Shown: piece by piece, positions 7,486 to 14,481 of the stretch
Layout of the letters: every line of letters starts with the position of its first letter
How positions within the stretch are numbered: the stretch's first letter is position 1
DNA from: Acidobacteriaceae bacterium
GTDB taxonomy: Bacteria; Acidobacteriota; Terriglobia; Terriglobales; Acidobacteriaceae
Direction of reading: 5' to 3'
DNA length: 14,481 bases
Assembly (NCBI GenBank): GCA_030838305.1
Contig: JAUTWY010000101.1
Coordinates: forward strand, 1 to 14,481
Notes under the pieces: generated by a model
What the model was told of the DNA's origin: nothing
Databases searched by the model: none
What the model saw: only the letters and a program-made list of their open reading frames with translations
Made by a program: the position numbers and the translations under genes

Positions 7486-8586
7486 CTAGAGCCCGGCGCG
7501 GGCTGTTTTTTGTGCCCCGCCGTTCTCTCCGTGTCCATTATTGCGGCCACAAAGAGCCTGCAATGTCACCGCAAGCACGTCCAAGGCGACTACTCGCGTG
7601 GCATAGCCGCGCTCGATGGCCGCCTTCGGCATGCCGAAGACCACACAAGATCCTTCGCTTTGAGCGATGGTCACGCCTCCGGCTTTCTTCACCGCTCCCA
7701 AACCTTCGGCGCCGTCATCGCCCATGCCGGTCATCAGGGCAGCAACCGACTGCGAGCCATACTCCTCGGCGACGCTCTGGAACAGGACGTCGACGCTGGG
7801 CCGATGGCCATTGACGCGGACGTCATCGTTGAGAACTACAACGTCCCCGCGCGCCATACGTTTCACTTTCATGTGGCGGCTTCCGGGGCAAATCAGCACG
7901 CGCCCGGCCAGCAGCAGGTCGCCCGATTGTGCTTCCTTCACCTGCAGTGAACATATTTCGTCCAAGCGTCGCGCAAACATCTCAGTAAAGCCTTCGGGCA
8001 TGTGTTGAACAACGACGATTGCTCCGGCAAAGTCCGCCGGCAGTTGCGCCAGCAAGAATTCAAGGGCTTGCGGACCTCCGGTGGAAATTCCAATTGCCAC
8101 TAATTTGCTGGGAGGCCGACTGGGCTTGGCTGCAGAAAGCTTTTCGGGACGATCAGACGTTAGCTGCAACCTTCCGGGACGGACGATTTTGCCGCTGGCC
8201 GCCGCCTTGATTTTGGCGATCAACTCCGCGGCGCTTTCGGCCATGTGCGTGGTAGCGTCCCGCGGCTTGGTGACGAAATCGAAGGCGCCCAGTCCCAAGG
8301 CCTTTAAGGTGACCGAAGCGCCTTCGGTGCTGTGGGAACTGACCACGATCACCGGCAAAGGGTGCCGGCGCATGATTTCTTTCAAAGTATCGATGCCGTT
8401 CATGCCTGGCATTTGCAGATCGAGGGTGATGACGTTGGGTTTTAGCTCTTCGATCTTTTTCAGGCAGAAGGTGCCGTCCATCGCAGTGCCGACTACCTCG
8501 ATCGCGGGGTCGGGTTCCAACATCTGCGGGATCAGCTTTCGCATCAAGGCGGAATCGTCCACTACCAGTACGCGTACCCTGCTCAT
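7486..8586 (-). CDS. cheB: CheB receptor methylesterase / response regulator
   Basis: A 366-residue two-domain protein: N-terminal receiver (about 1-125; Asp10-Asp11, phosphoacceptor Asp56 in TLDLQMP, Ser83/Ser84, Lys107), a linker rich in Ser, Arg and Pro (about 130-160), and a C-terminal methylesterase/deamidase (about 161-350). The catalytic triad is visible: Ser168 in GISTGGP, His195 in VVQHMPEGF, and Asp291 in MTGMGDDG. Phosphorylation by CheA should open the esterase site, which removes methyl groups from the MCP glutamates. Start: the ATG at 8586 overlaps the cheA stop as ATGA and has GGGAGG about six bases upstream. Length is typical (about 350). The C-terminal tail after 350 is polar and probably disordered. 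Confidence 0.96.
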   Translation of the reverse strand: MSRVRVLVVDDSALMRKLIPQMLEPDPAIEVVGTAMDGTFCLKKIEELKPNVITLDLQMPGMNGIDTLKEIMRRHPLPVIVVSSHSTEGASVTLKALGLGAFDFVTKPRDATTHMAESAAELIAKIKAAASGKIVRPGRLQLTSDRPEKLSAAKPSRPPSKLVAIGISTGGPQALEFLLAQLPADFAGAIVVVQHMPEGFTEMFARRLDEICSLQVKEAQSGDLLLAGRVLICPGSRHMKVKRMARGDVVVLNDDVRVNGHRPSVDVLFQSVAEEYGSQSVAALMTGMGDDGAEGLGAVKKAGGVTIAQSEGSCVVFGMPKAAIERGYATRVVALDVLAVTLQALCGRNNGHGENGGAQKTARAGL

Positions 8587-10730
8587 GCTGGTCCTCCCGT
8601 AGCGCTCGGAGCCAGGCGGGCGCGGTCGGCATGGTTCAGCAGGAGCCCGGACTTGGGCAGGCCCACATCCTGGGGACGCGTACGCGCGACGTGTTCCACG
8701 ACCGCGGGCAGATTCAGGATCAGCACAACTTTTCCATCTCCGAGAATCGAAGCGCCGTTCACCAGATCGGTGGAGAAAGTCTGGTCGCCCAAAGCTTTTA
8801 TGACCAACTCTTCTTCTCCTTCTAGAGCGTCAACGATGAGGCCGTAATTCTTCTCGCCAACGGTGATGACCAGCACAAACAGCTTGCTGGTTTTGGGGTC
8901 GACACTGGTGGGGGAAGGACGTCCGAGGCGCAGCAATGGCAACACCTGGTTGCGTAGCTGAAGGACCTCGTAATTATCGACCTGATGAACTTCGGATTCG
9001 CGGGTGCGTGCAATCTGGCTGACCGCATTCAACGGGATGGCGTATAAGCGCTGCTCGACCCAGAACATCAGCGCCTTGATGATGGCCAGCGTGAGGGGCA
9101 ACTTCAGACGGAATGTTGTGCCCTGGCCAACATGGGTTTCTACGTGAATCGTGGCCTTCAGTCGCTGGAGCACGCTCTGCACGATGTCCATGCCGACGCC
9201 GCGCCCGGAAACTTCGGTGACTTCTTCCGCCGTGCTGAAGCCGGGCCGGAACATGAAATCCAGGGCTTCGGCGTCACTCATGCGGGCAGCCTCTTCCGCC
9301 GATACCATGCCCAATTCGATGGCTTTACGGCGAATTTTCTGGGCATCGACGCCCCGGCCATCGTCGCTAATCTCAACCACAACCTGGTTACCCTGATGAT
9401 AGGCATGCAACCGGATCTTTCCCCGGGGCGGTTTGCCCTGACTGCGGCGCTCCTCAGCCGATTCGATGCCATGGCTCACGGCATTCCGCACCAGATGCGT
9501 AAGAGGTTCGGCGATGGCGTCGAGAATGCCTTTATCAAGATCGGTTTCCAGCCCGCTGAGCTCGAGATCCACCTCGTGGCCGCACTGCCGGGCCACATCG
9601 CGCACCAGGCGCGGGAAGCGCCGGAACAACTGCTCTACAGGCACCATACGAATCTTCATCACCGAACGCTGCAGATCATTCAAAACCCGTGCCTGGAAAG
9701 CCATAGCATCGGAGAACTTGCCTCTCAGCAGATCCCTGGGATAGCGCTTGCCGAATTCGTTGAGGGCTTGCTGCAGCATCGACTTGCCGATGATCAGCTC
9801 TCCCACCAGGTTGAGGACGTTGTCGATGCGACCCGCCTCGACGCGGAGAATATTTTCCGTCGCACCTTGCGCCATGCCCGCTTCAGGGGTTGGGAGTTGG
9901 GCCTCGGCGGGAGTGGCAAGGATTGGTACGGCGTGGCCGGAAGCTGGCGTGGGCGGGGCGGCGGGGGTGGCGGTTAACGACGCCGCATGGATCAAGGTGA
10001 CGCTGATGTCGCCCACGATGGTGGGAATATGACACTTGGCAGCAATCTGTTCCTTCGATTGCGTGCTGGCCAGTACGAACTCCACCTGCTTGGATGCGGC
10101 CGGCGATTTGGTATCGGGCCTGAGCACCAGGACTCTGCCGATTTCGCGGACCGAGTTCTGAATCAGTTGCCGCGCGGCGATCGGCATGGCGCAGTGAGGA
10201 TCAATCTTCACCACGATGCTGTACAGTCCCAGGCCGGATGTTTTCGCCTGGGCGATGGCGTGCTTCTCGGCGTCGGTCCAGGTTTTGCTCGACTGCGGAG
10301 CGGGCTCGGGGGACTGTTTCTTGCGACGTGACCTCTTCGCCGCCGGAGCCGATGTCAACTCATTGATTCTGTGCCGCAGAGACTCGGTGGAGGGAAGCGG
10401 GCCTCCGTGGTGGTAGGAGGAGAGCATCTCGCCAAAAACATCAGTCGCAGCAAAGGAGATTTCGGCCAGGGCACCGTGGGCGACCGCGCTTTCGAGCGAC
10501 AGTGCATCCTCGAACTGGTGGGCTAATTCGCTTAGCTCCCGCAAACCGCACGCGGCCGAGTCCCCCTTGAGGGTGTGCACCGTGCGCCGGATGGAACGCA
10601 CAATCTCCTCATCGCCGGGATGCTTTTCCAGCTTCAGCGATTCTTCATTCAGCGCCTGCATCAGCTCCTGCGCAGTTTCAAAAAAGAGTTCGCGCAGTTC
10701 CGCTCCGCGCTCGTCGGGAGGATTGGTCAC
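8583..10730 (-). CDS. cheA: CheA chemotaxis histidine kinase
   Basis: A 715-residue CheA with all five parts. P1 (Hpt) covers about 1-125 with the phosphorylated His52 in TVHTLKGDSAACGL. A basic/Pro linker is followed by a P2-like alpha/beta domain (about 165-250), then an Ala/Pro/Thr-rich linker (about 251-290). P3 dimerisation covers 291-385 (RIDNVLNLVGELIIGKSML). P4 (ATPase, about 386-545) shows the N box HLVRNAVSHGIE (Asn416), G1 DDGRG (456-460) and G2 GRGVGMD (509-515). P5, the CheW-like regulatory domain, covers about 548-685; the last 30 residues look disordered. There is no C-terminal receiver. The start is GTG at 10730, overlapping the cheR stop as GTGA, with GAGGTGG just upstream. 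It passes phosphate to CheY and CheB, encoded next in the operon. Confidence 0.97.
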   Translation of the reverse strand: MTNPPDERGAELRELFFETAQELMQALNEESLKLEKHPGDEEIVRSIRRTVHTLKGDSAACGLRELSELAHQFEDALSLESAVAHGALAEISFAATDVFGEMLSSYHHGGPLPSTESLRHRINELTSAPAAKRSRRKKQSPEPAPQSSKTWTDAEKHAIAQAKTSGLGLYSIVVKIDPHCAMPIAARQLIQNSVREIGRVLVLRPDTKSPAASKQVEFVLASTQSKEQIAAKCHIPTIVGDISVTLIHAASLTATPAAPPTPASGHAVPILATPAEAQLPTPEAGMAQGATENILRVEAGRIDNVLNLVGELIIGKSMLQQALNEFGKRYPRDLLRGKFSDAMAFQARVLNDLQRSVMKIRMVPVEQLFRRFPRLVRDVARQCGHEVDLELSGLETDLDKGILDAIAEPLTHLVRNAVSHGIESAEERRSQGKPPRGKIRLHAYHQGNQVVVEISDDGRGVDAQKIRRKAIELGMVSAEEAARMSDAEALDFMFRPGFSTAEEVTEVSGRGVGMDIVQSVLQRLKATIHVETHVGQGTTFRLKLPLTLAIIKALMFWVEQRLYAIPLNAVSQIARTRESEVHQVDNYEVLQLRNQVLPLLRLGRPSPTSVDPKTSKLFVLVITVGEKNYGLIVDALEGEEELVIKALGDQTFSTDLVNGASILGDGKVVLILNLPAVVEHVARTRPQDVGLPKSGLLLNHADRARLAPSATGGPA

Positions 10731-11638
10731 TCGACCACCTCAATTCGCTGATAAGCCGTGCCACTGTCTTTGTGCACCATATGAAATTTTTCGGTCAGGC
10801 CAAGCAGGCTCTCGGCGTGTCCGACGAACAGGTAGCCGCCGGGATTCAGGCAGCGATAGAATTTCTCGATCAGCCGTTTCTGTTCTGCCTCGTCGAAATA
10901 CATCATCACATTGCGGCAGAAGATCACGTCGTTGCGTTGGGGCAGGTATTCCGTCTTCAGATTGTGAAAGTCGAAATGGACGATCTCCTTTAGCGCTTTC
11001 TTGACCGCATAACGGTCGCCCACCTTATCGAAATAGCGCAGGCGAAAGCCGTAATCCACGTTCCCCATCTGGTGTTCGTTATAGGCGCCTTCCTGCCCGG
11101 TGCGCAGCACCGAGTAACTGATGTCGCTGGCCAGGATCTCCACCCGCCAGGGCGGAGGAATCAAGGGCTTGGGCAACGCCATCTCGACCGGCAGGGGATT
11201 GCGCAGGTAGTAATAAGCCAGCGTATCGGAGGCCATCATGCCCAGTGTGTAAGCCTCCTGCCCAGTGGAGCAGCCGGCGCTCCACACTCGAATTGAATAT
11301 TCCCGGTGCGCCTGTTTGTATTTCAGCATGTCTTCCAGCACGTATTTCTGGAACAAATCCAACTGCGCTTTATGCCGGAAGAAACTGGTCTCGTTGACAG
11401 TTAGGTTTTCGACGAGCTTGGCAAGTTCCGCTTTGCCTTCCTGACTGATCAGCAGGCGGTAATACGAGTAGAAGGAATCGACACGGCACTCTTTCAGTCG
11501 CCGCAGCAGGCGGTCTTGCAGGAAATGGGTGCGGCGCTCGTCGAAATGCATGCCGCACTCCTGATAGACCAGCGCCTGCAACAGCCGCAGTTCGGCTTCT
11601 GTCAGGACAGGAGCTGGTGCCGCACCAAATGTGCCCAT
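10727..11638 (-). CDS. cheR: CheR chemoreceptor methyltransferase
   Basis: A 303-residue SAM-dependent glutamate methyltransferase. An N-terminal all-alpha domain (about 11-80) leads into NETSFFR (82-88). SAM motif I is SAGCSTGQEAYTL (120-132); Asp172 in ASDIS contacts SAM; FCRNVMMYFD (240-249) and LNPGGYLFVGHAESL (264-278) complete the Rossmann fold. Between motif I and the next strand it has a Pro-rich stretch (about 146-164) longer than I expect for the family. There is no TPR extension. It methylates MCP glutamates, opposing CheB. The ATG at 11638 has GAGAG/GGGGAA upstream. The stop overlaps the cheA GTG by 4 bases, so the two are probably translationally coupled. Confidence 0.96.
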   Translation of the reverse strand: MGTFGAAPAPVLTEAELRLLQALVYQECGMHFDERRTHFLQDRLLRRLKECRVDSFYSYYRLLISQEGKAELAKLVENLTVNETSFFRHKAQLDLFQKYVLEDMLKYKQAHREYSIRVWSAGCSTGQEAYTLGMMASDTLAYYYLRNPLPVEMALPKPLIPPPWRVEILASDISYSVLRTGQEGAYNEHQMGNVDYGFRLRYFDKVGDRYAVKKALKEIVHFDFHNLKTEYLPQRNDVIFCRNVMMYFDEAEQKRLIEKFYRCLNPGGYLFVGHAESLLGLTEKFHMVHKDSGTAYQRIEVVE

Positions 11639-11671
11639 GCTTTCTCTCGTTCCCCGCGCCCGAGTCTCACT

Positions 11672-11689
11672 CCCGCCCGAATCGGCAGG
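11672..11689 (-). other. GC-rich hairpin in the cheW-cheR gap
   Basis: The 88-base gap 11639-11726 holds no gene. In the mRNA sense it contains CCTGCC-GATTCG-GGCGGG, a six-pair stem with one G-U pair and a six-base loop, about 35 bases before the cheR start. No U-run follows. It may affect mRNA stability or processing between cheW and cheR; function is not shown. Confidence 0.35.
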
Positions 11690-11726
11690 ATCATCGCATC
11701 TCTCTTCTAATATCCAGCGCCAGTGC

Positions 11727-12227
11727 TTAACGTGCCGTAGTTCCGCGTGCTTCCGGCTTCGCCGTCCGGCTTTCCAATTTTGCGTCGTGCTGGAGCAGGC
11801 TGGCCGGAGCCAGCAACTTGGTCATGTCGAGCAAGACAACGAGGCGGCCGCGAACTTTTCCCAGGCCGGTGACGCAATTCAGCCCACCTTCTTGAAACAC
11901 AACGGGTGGTGCTTCAACGTCTGTGCTGGCAATTTTCAATACTTCCGAGGCTGAGTCGACGATCAGCCCCGCCAGCTTGCCGGAATGTTCCACCACGAGA
12001 ATGCGGTTCTGTTTCTTCAACGTGGCGTGTTTGTCGCCAAAACGTTTGCGCAAGTCCATCACCGAGACGATTTTTCCCCGGAGATTGATGACGCCCTCCA
12101 GATAATCAGGGGCATCGGGGACGGCGGTGATTTCGGGCACGCGCACGATCTCGTGCAAGGAAGTGATGGGCACGCCATAGGTCTCGCGCCCTACCTGAAA
12201 GCCCACGATATGGAGTTCTCGACTCAT
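11727..12227 (-). CDS. cheW: CheW coupling protein
   Basis: A 166-residue CheW domain protein that links the MCP signalling tip to the P5 domain of CheA. It opens with LHIVGFQVGRETYGVPI (5-21), then IHEIVRV-like receptor-facing residues (SLHEIVRVPEI, 23-33) and the signature GVINLRGKIVSVMDLRK (45-61) found at the interface with P5. A second half with ILVVEHSGKLAGLIVD (76-91) and LLDMTKLL (132-139) completes the two five-strand barrels. The last 25 residues are polar and likely disordered. The ATG lies 8 bases past the MCP stop with no clear ribosome site, suggesting reinitiation from mcp. Confidence 0.95.
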   Translation of the reverse strand: MSRELHIVGFQVGRETYGVPITSLHEIVRVPEITAVPDAPDYLEGVINLRGKIVSVMDLRKRFGDKHATLKKQNRILVVEHSGKLAGLIVDSASEVLKIASTDVEAPPVVFQEGGLNCVTGLGKVRGRLVVLLDMTKLLAPASLLQHDAKLESRTAKPEARGTTAR

Positions 12228-12235
12228 GGTTCGGC

Positions 12236-14218
12236 TTAGTAGCGAGAGGCTGCTGCCGCCCGGCGGCCCTGCTGCTGCGACTTCTCCTCTGGCGGAGCTG
12301 GTCGCGAGGCTTCGTCGAGCGTGAAGCGGTCCATGAAGTCGAGCAGACCGCGCGACATTTTCGACATCTGTTCCGCGGAAGCTGCCAGTTCGGTTGAGCC
12401 CGAGGTTGACTGCTGCACAAGTTCGCGCATGCGCTCCATGGCCTTCACCACGGCCTGTGCTCCCGAGGCCTGTTCTTCGACCGCGGAATTGATTTCGTGG
12501 GTGATCTCATTCAACCGGGTGGTAGCCCGGGCAATCTGTGACGAGCCGTGCGATTGTTCGTTGGTGGCCGCGCCGATCTCCTGAGCGAACTTGTAAACTT
12601 CGGTGACCACATTCGATATCTTGCGCAGCGCAGCGTTCAGTTCTCCGCCCAGGTCCAGGCCCTCGTTCACGATTCCGGTGGAGCGCTCCATATTTTCGAC
12701 CGCCTTGCGCGCTTCCTTCTGAATGCTCTGAATCAGTTCGGAGATTTCCTTGGTCGACTGCGCGGATTTTTCCGCCAGTTTGCGGACCTCGTCGGCAACG
12801 ACGGCGAAACCTAATCCGTGTTCGCCGGCTCGTGCCGCCTCGATGGCCGCATTCAACGCCAGCAGATTGGTCTGCTCGGCCAGATCGTCGATGACTTCGA
12901 TGATCTTTCCAATGTCGTCGGCCCGCTGTCCGAGTGCGCCGATGATCTCCCCCGAACTGGTGATGGTAGCGTTGATGCGGTTCAGGCCGTCGGTAGCCTT
13001 TTCCATGGTGGTGATGCCGCTGTGCACTTCTTCGCGCGAGCGGTTTGAAATGTCGAGCAACACTTTGGCGGTGTCGGCAACGCGCTGGATGGAAGCGACC
13101 ATCTGGTCGATGGATGCCGAAGTCTCACTCACGCTGGATGCCTGCACTTGCGTGCTCTTCACCATGTTCTGCACGTTGACGCTCATCTCGTGCATGGTGC
13201 TGGTGACTTCGTCGATGGCGGAAGAGGCCTGCAGTCCGATCTTGGCGGAATCGTCAGACGCATTCGCAACCTGTCCGGAGGCGCTTGCCACTTGCGCTGA
13301 CGCGTCGCGTACGCTGCGCACCAGTCGGCCCAAGCCTTCCACCATGCGGACGAATGCATTGCCCAAAGTATCGTTAGCGGAGCGCGGCTTCACATCGACA
13401 GTGAGATCTCCGCCAGCGATGGATTCCGAGACTCCTGCCATCTCTTTGAGGTAGGTGACCATCTTGGCGAAGGTGCGGGCAAGTTCTCCGATTTCGTCTT
13501 CGCGTTTCACGTCGATGCTGTGTTCAAGGTCGCCGGTATCGCCGATTTGGCGCGAAACCGTCATCAGATTGGTCAACGGTTCGGTGATCGATCTCGCAGT
13601 GGTAAAGGCGATGACTACGCCCAAGCCCAGAGCGAGCAGGGTGCTTACGATGGCGGCCATGATGGTCCAGGTGCCCGCTGTTTCATCCGACTTGCGTCGG
13701 GCTTCGACCAGCTTGCGGTTTTCACCGTCAGCGAGATCGAGAGCGTCCGTCGAATTTTTGACCCAAGCGGAAGCGTCTTTTTGGAGATAGTAAATCTGCA
13801 ATTCAGCGACAGTCGCATTTCCGGAATCTACATCCCTGCGCTTGTCGATTAAGGGTTGGGCAAATTCTTTGCCCCAGGCCTGCTCCAGTTGTTCCACCTT
13901 GGTGAGCGCGGCCCGCTCTTGCTCGGAGTTAGCGAGCGTCTCGCTGTGCTGCAGCTTTTCACTGAGCAGGCGCAGACCTTCATTCGACCGCTCCACTTCC
14001 CGGGTGTCGCCGCTTAAAAGGTAATTGCTCAGGTAGAGGCGGTCCTGCATCATCTGAAAGCGCACAGCGTCGGTAGCGTCGACTAACTGGAGTGAGGCAG
14101 TGGCTGCGGCCTTCGCGGCATGCTCTCTTTGCACGGCCAGTAGGTTAACCAGAAACAGCACCACCACCATGGTGAGGATGATTCCGAAATTCAGATACAG
14201 CTTTTTGCCAATCGTCAT
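12236..14218 (-). CDS. Methyl-accepting chemotaxis protein, 4-helix-bundle sensor, tandem HAMP
   Basis: A 660-residue receptor. TM1 covers about 10-28; a helical extracytoplasmic sensor (about 30-183, with DRLYLSNYLLSGD, 59-71) fits a four-helix-bundle or CHASE3-like domain; TM2 covers about 184-206. HAMP 1 (about 207-259) is followed by a second HAMP-like unit beginning GDLTVDVKP (270-278). The signalling domain runs from about 325 to 625 with the tip EQTNLLALNAAIEAARAGEHG (448-468), which binds CheW and CheA. Two stretches match the methylation consensus exactly: residues 550-559 (Glu554-Gln555) and 578-587 (Glu582-Gln583). The C-terminus is a polar tail with no xWxxF/Y pentapeptide for CheR/CheB tethering. 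The start ATG at 14218 has GGGAG about 9 bases upstream. The ligand is unknown; a small sensor of this kind may sense indirectly. Confidence 0.95.
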   Translation of the reverse strand: MTIGKKLYLNFGIILTMVVVLFLVNLLAVQREHAAKAAATASLQLVDATDAVRFQMMQDRLYLSNYLLSGDTREVERSNEGLRLLSEKLQHSETLANSEQERAALTKVEQLEQAWGKEFAQPLIDKRRDVDSGNATVAELQIYYLQKDASAWVKNSTDALDLADGENRKLVEARRKSDETAGTWTIMAAIVSTLLALGLGVVIAFTTARSITEPLTNLMTVSRQIGDTGDLEHSIDVKREDEIGELARTFAKMVTYLKEMAGVSESIAGGDLTVDVKPRSANDTLGNAFVRMVEGLGRLVRSVRDASAQVASASGQVANASDDSAKIGLQASSAIDEVTSTMHEMSVNVQNMVKSTQVQASSVSETSASIDQMVASIQRVADTAKVLLDISNRSREEVHSGITTMEKATDGLNRINATITSSGEIIGALGQRADDIGKIIEVIDDLAEQTNLLALNAAIEAARAGEHGLGFAVVADEVRKLAEKSAQSTKEISELIQSIQKEARKAVENMERSTGIVNEGLDLGGELNAALRKISNVVTEVYKFAQEIGAATNEQSHGSSQIARATTRLNEITHEINSAVEEQASGAQAVVKAMERMRELVQQSTSGSTELAASAEQMSKMSRGLLDFMDRFTLDEASRPAPPEEKSQQQGRRAAAASRY

Positions 14219-14253
14219 GCCGTTTTCTCCCGGCCGCCTATTTTCCCGTTGCC

Positions 14254-14481
14254 TTAATGGCTAGGTGCGAACCTAAACTCCACAACGCCTGAGCTTTCCA
14301 TTGCGGTCGGCTCAAAACGCCATTTTTTAACTGCATCCAGCGCCGCATTGGCCAGCACCGGATGTCCGCCGACCACCGTTGCATTCTTCACGCTGCCATC
14401 TGGCGCGACTACGACTTCCACCTTCACCGTGCCCGTCAGGTTCATTCTTCGCGCTAGTGGGGGATACACCGCCTGGACCTT
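14254..14481 (-). CDS. TonB C-terminal domain protein (5' part outside window)
   Basis: The last 75 codons plus stop of a gene entering from the right edge; the frame stays open to base 14481, so the GTG at 14469 is not the true start. The fragment has the TonB C-terminal pattern: VYPPLARRMNLTGTV, VEVVVAPDGSV, the variable VVGGHPVLANAALDAV helix, and KKWRFEP, ending right after a final strand (VEFRFAPSH). This domain ends energy-transducing TonB proteins but also many periplasmic TonB-like proteins, which are common in Acidobacteria. Which one this is depends on the missing N-terminus (membrane anchor, Pro-rich spacer or other domains). Only 35 bases separate its stop from the mcp ATG, so it may belong to the same transcript. 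Confidence 0.82.
   Translation of the reverse strand, partial: KVQAVYPPLARRMNLTGTVKVEVVVAPDGSVKNATVVGGHPVLANAALDAVKKWRFEPTAMESSGVVEFRFAPSH

Noticed and set aside
9132..9977. Long plus-strand open frame antisense to cheA (281 codons)
   Set aside because: It lies wholly within the well-supported cheA, has no family pattern, and ends in a Gly-rich run that is the complement of the CheA Ala/Pro linker.
12750..13454. Plus-strand open frame of 234 codons inside mcp
   Set aside because: Antisense shadow of the MCP signalling domain, with the Ser/Thr/Met-rich composition expected from complementing that coiled coil.
6337..14481. CRISPR array or mobile element within the chemosensory region
   Set aside because: No regularly spaced long direct repeats, no terminal inverted repeats and no transposase or integrase frame were seen.

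Overview
The window looks like chromosomal DNA from an Acidobacteriota-type soil bacterium, most likely a Terriglobia relative. This is inferred from protein flavour, roughly 55-60% GC and gene content; no rRNA or other taxonomic marker is present. It is almost fully coding and no stretch over 300 bases lacks a gene. I see no tRNA, rRNA, CRISPR array, insertion sequence or phage gene.

Left part (1-6336): a mixed set of independent genes. A large membrane sensor protein (N-terminal membrane helix, extracytoplasmic PDZ, further membrane helices, GAF, PAS) runs off the left edge on the minus strand. Upstream of it, on the same strand, is rmuC. Divergent from rmuC is a secreted CAP-domain protein (+). 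Then come a small secreted SnoaL/NTF2-like protein (-) and, divergent from it, a DUF72 (YecE-like) protein (+).

Right part (6458-14481): a compact minus-strand chemosensory operon, read from high to low coordinates: [TonB C-terminal domain protein, cut by the window edge] - mcp - cheW - cheR - cheA - cheB - cheY - cheX. The order is complete and the key residues are intact. The receptor (MCP) and CheW should form arrays with the kinase CheA. CheA phosphorylates CheY and the receiver domain of CheB. CheR and CheB methylate and demethylate the MCP. CheX is the only CheY-P phosphatase candidate seen; cheC, cheD, cheZ and cheV are absent. cheR/cheA and cheA/cheB overlap by 4 bases, which suggests translational coupling. 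Two gaps of 84-88 bases (cheB-cheY and cheW-cheR) each hold a GC-rich hairpin and may be points of differential mRNA processing. No flagellar or pilus gene lies in the window, so the output of the pathway is not shown.

The operon converges on the DUF72 gene. The 121-base gap between them holds a hairpin inside a cluster of four CGGAG-type short repeats. I did not find a clearly new system. The points most worth a second look are the PDZ-containing sensor, the operon-internal hairpins, the receptor's length class and its TonB-like neighbour, and the CGGAG repeat cluster.
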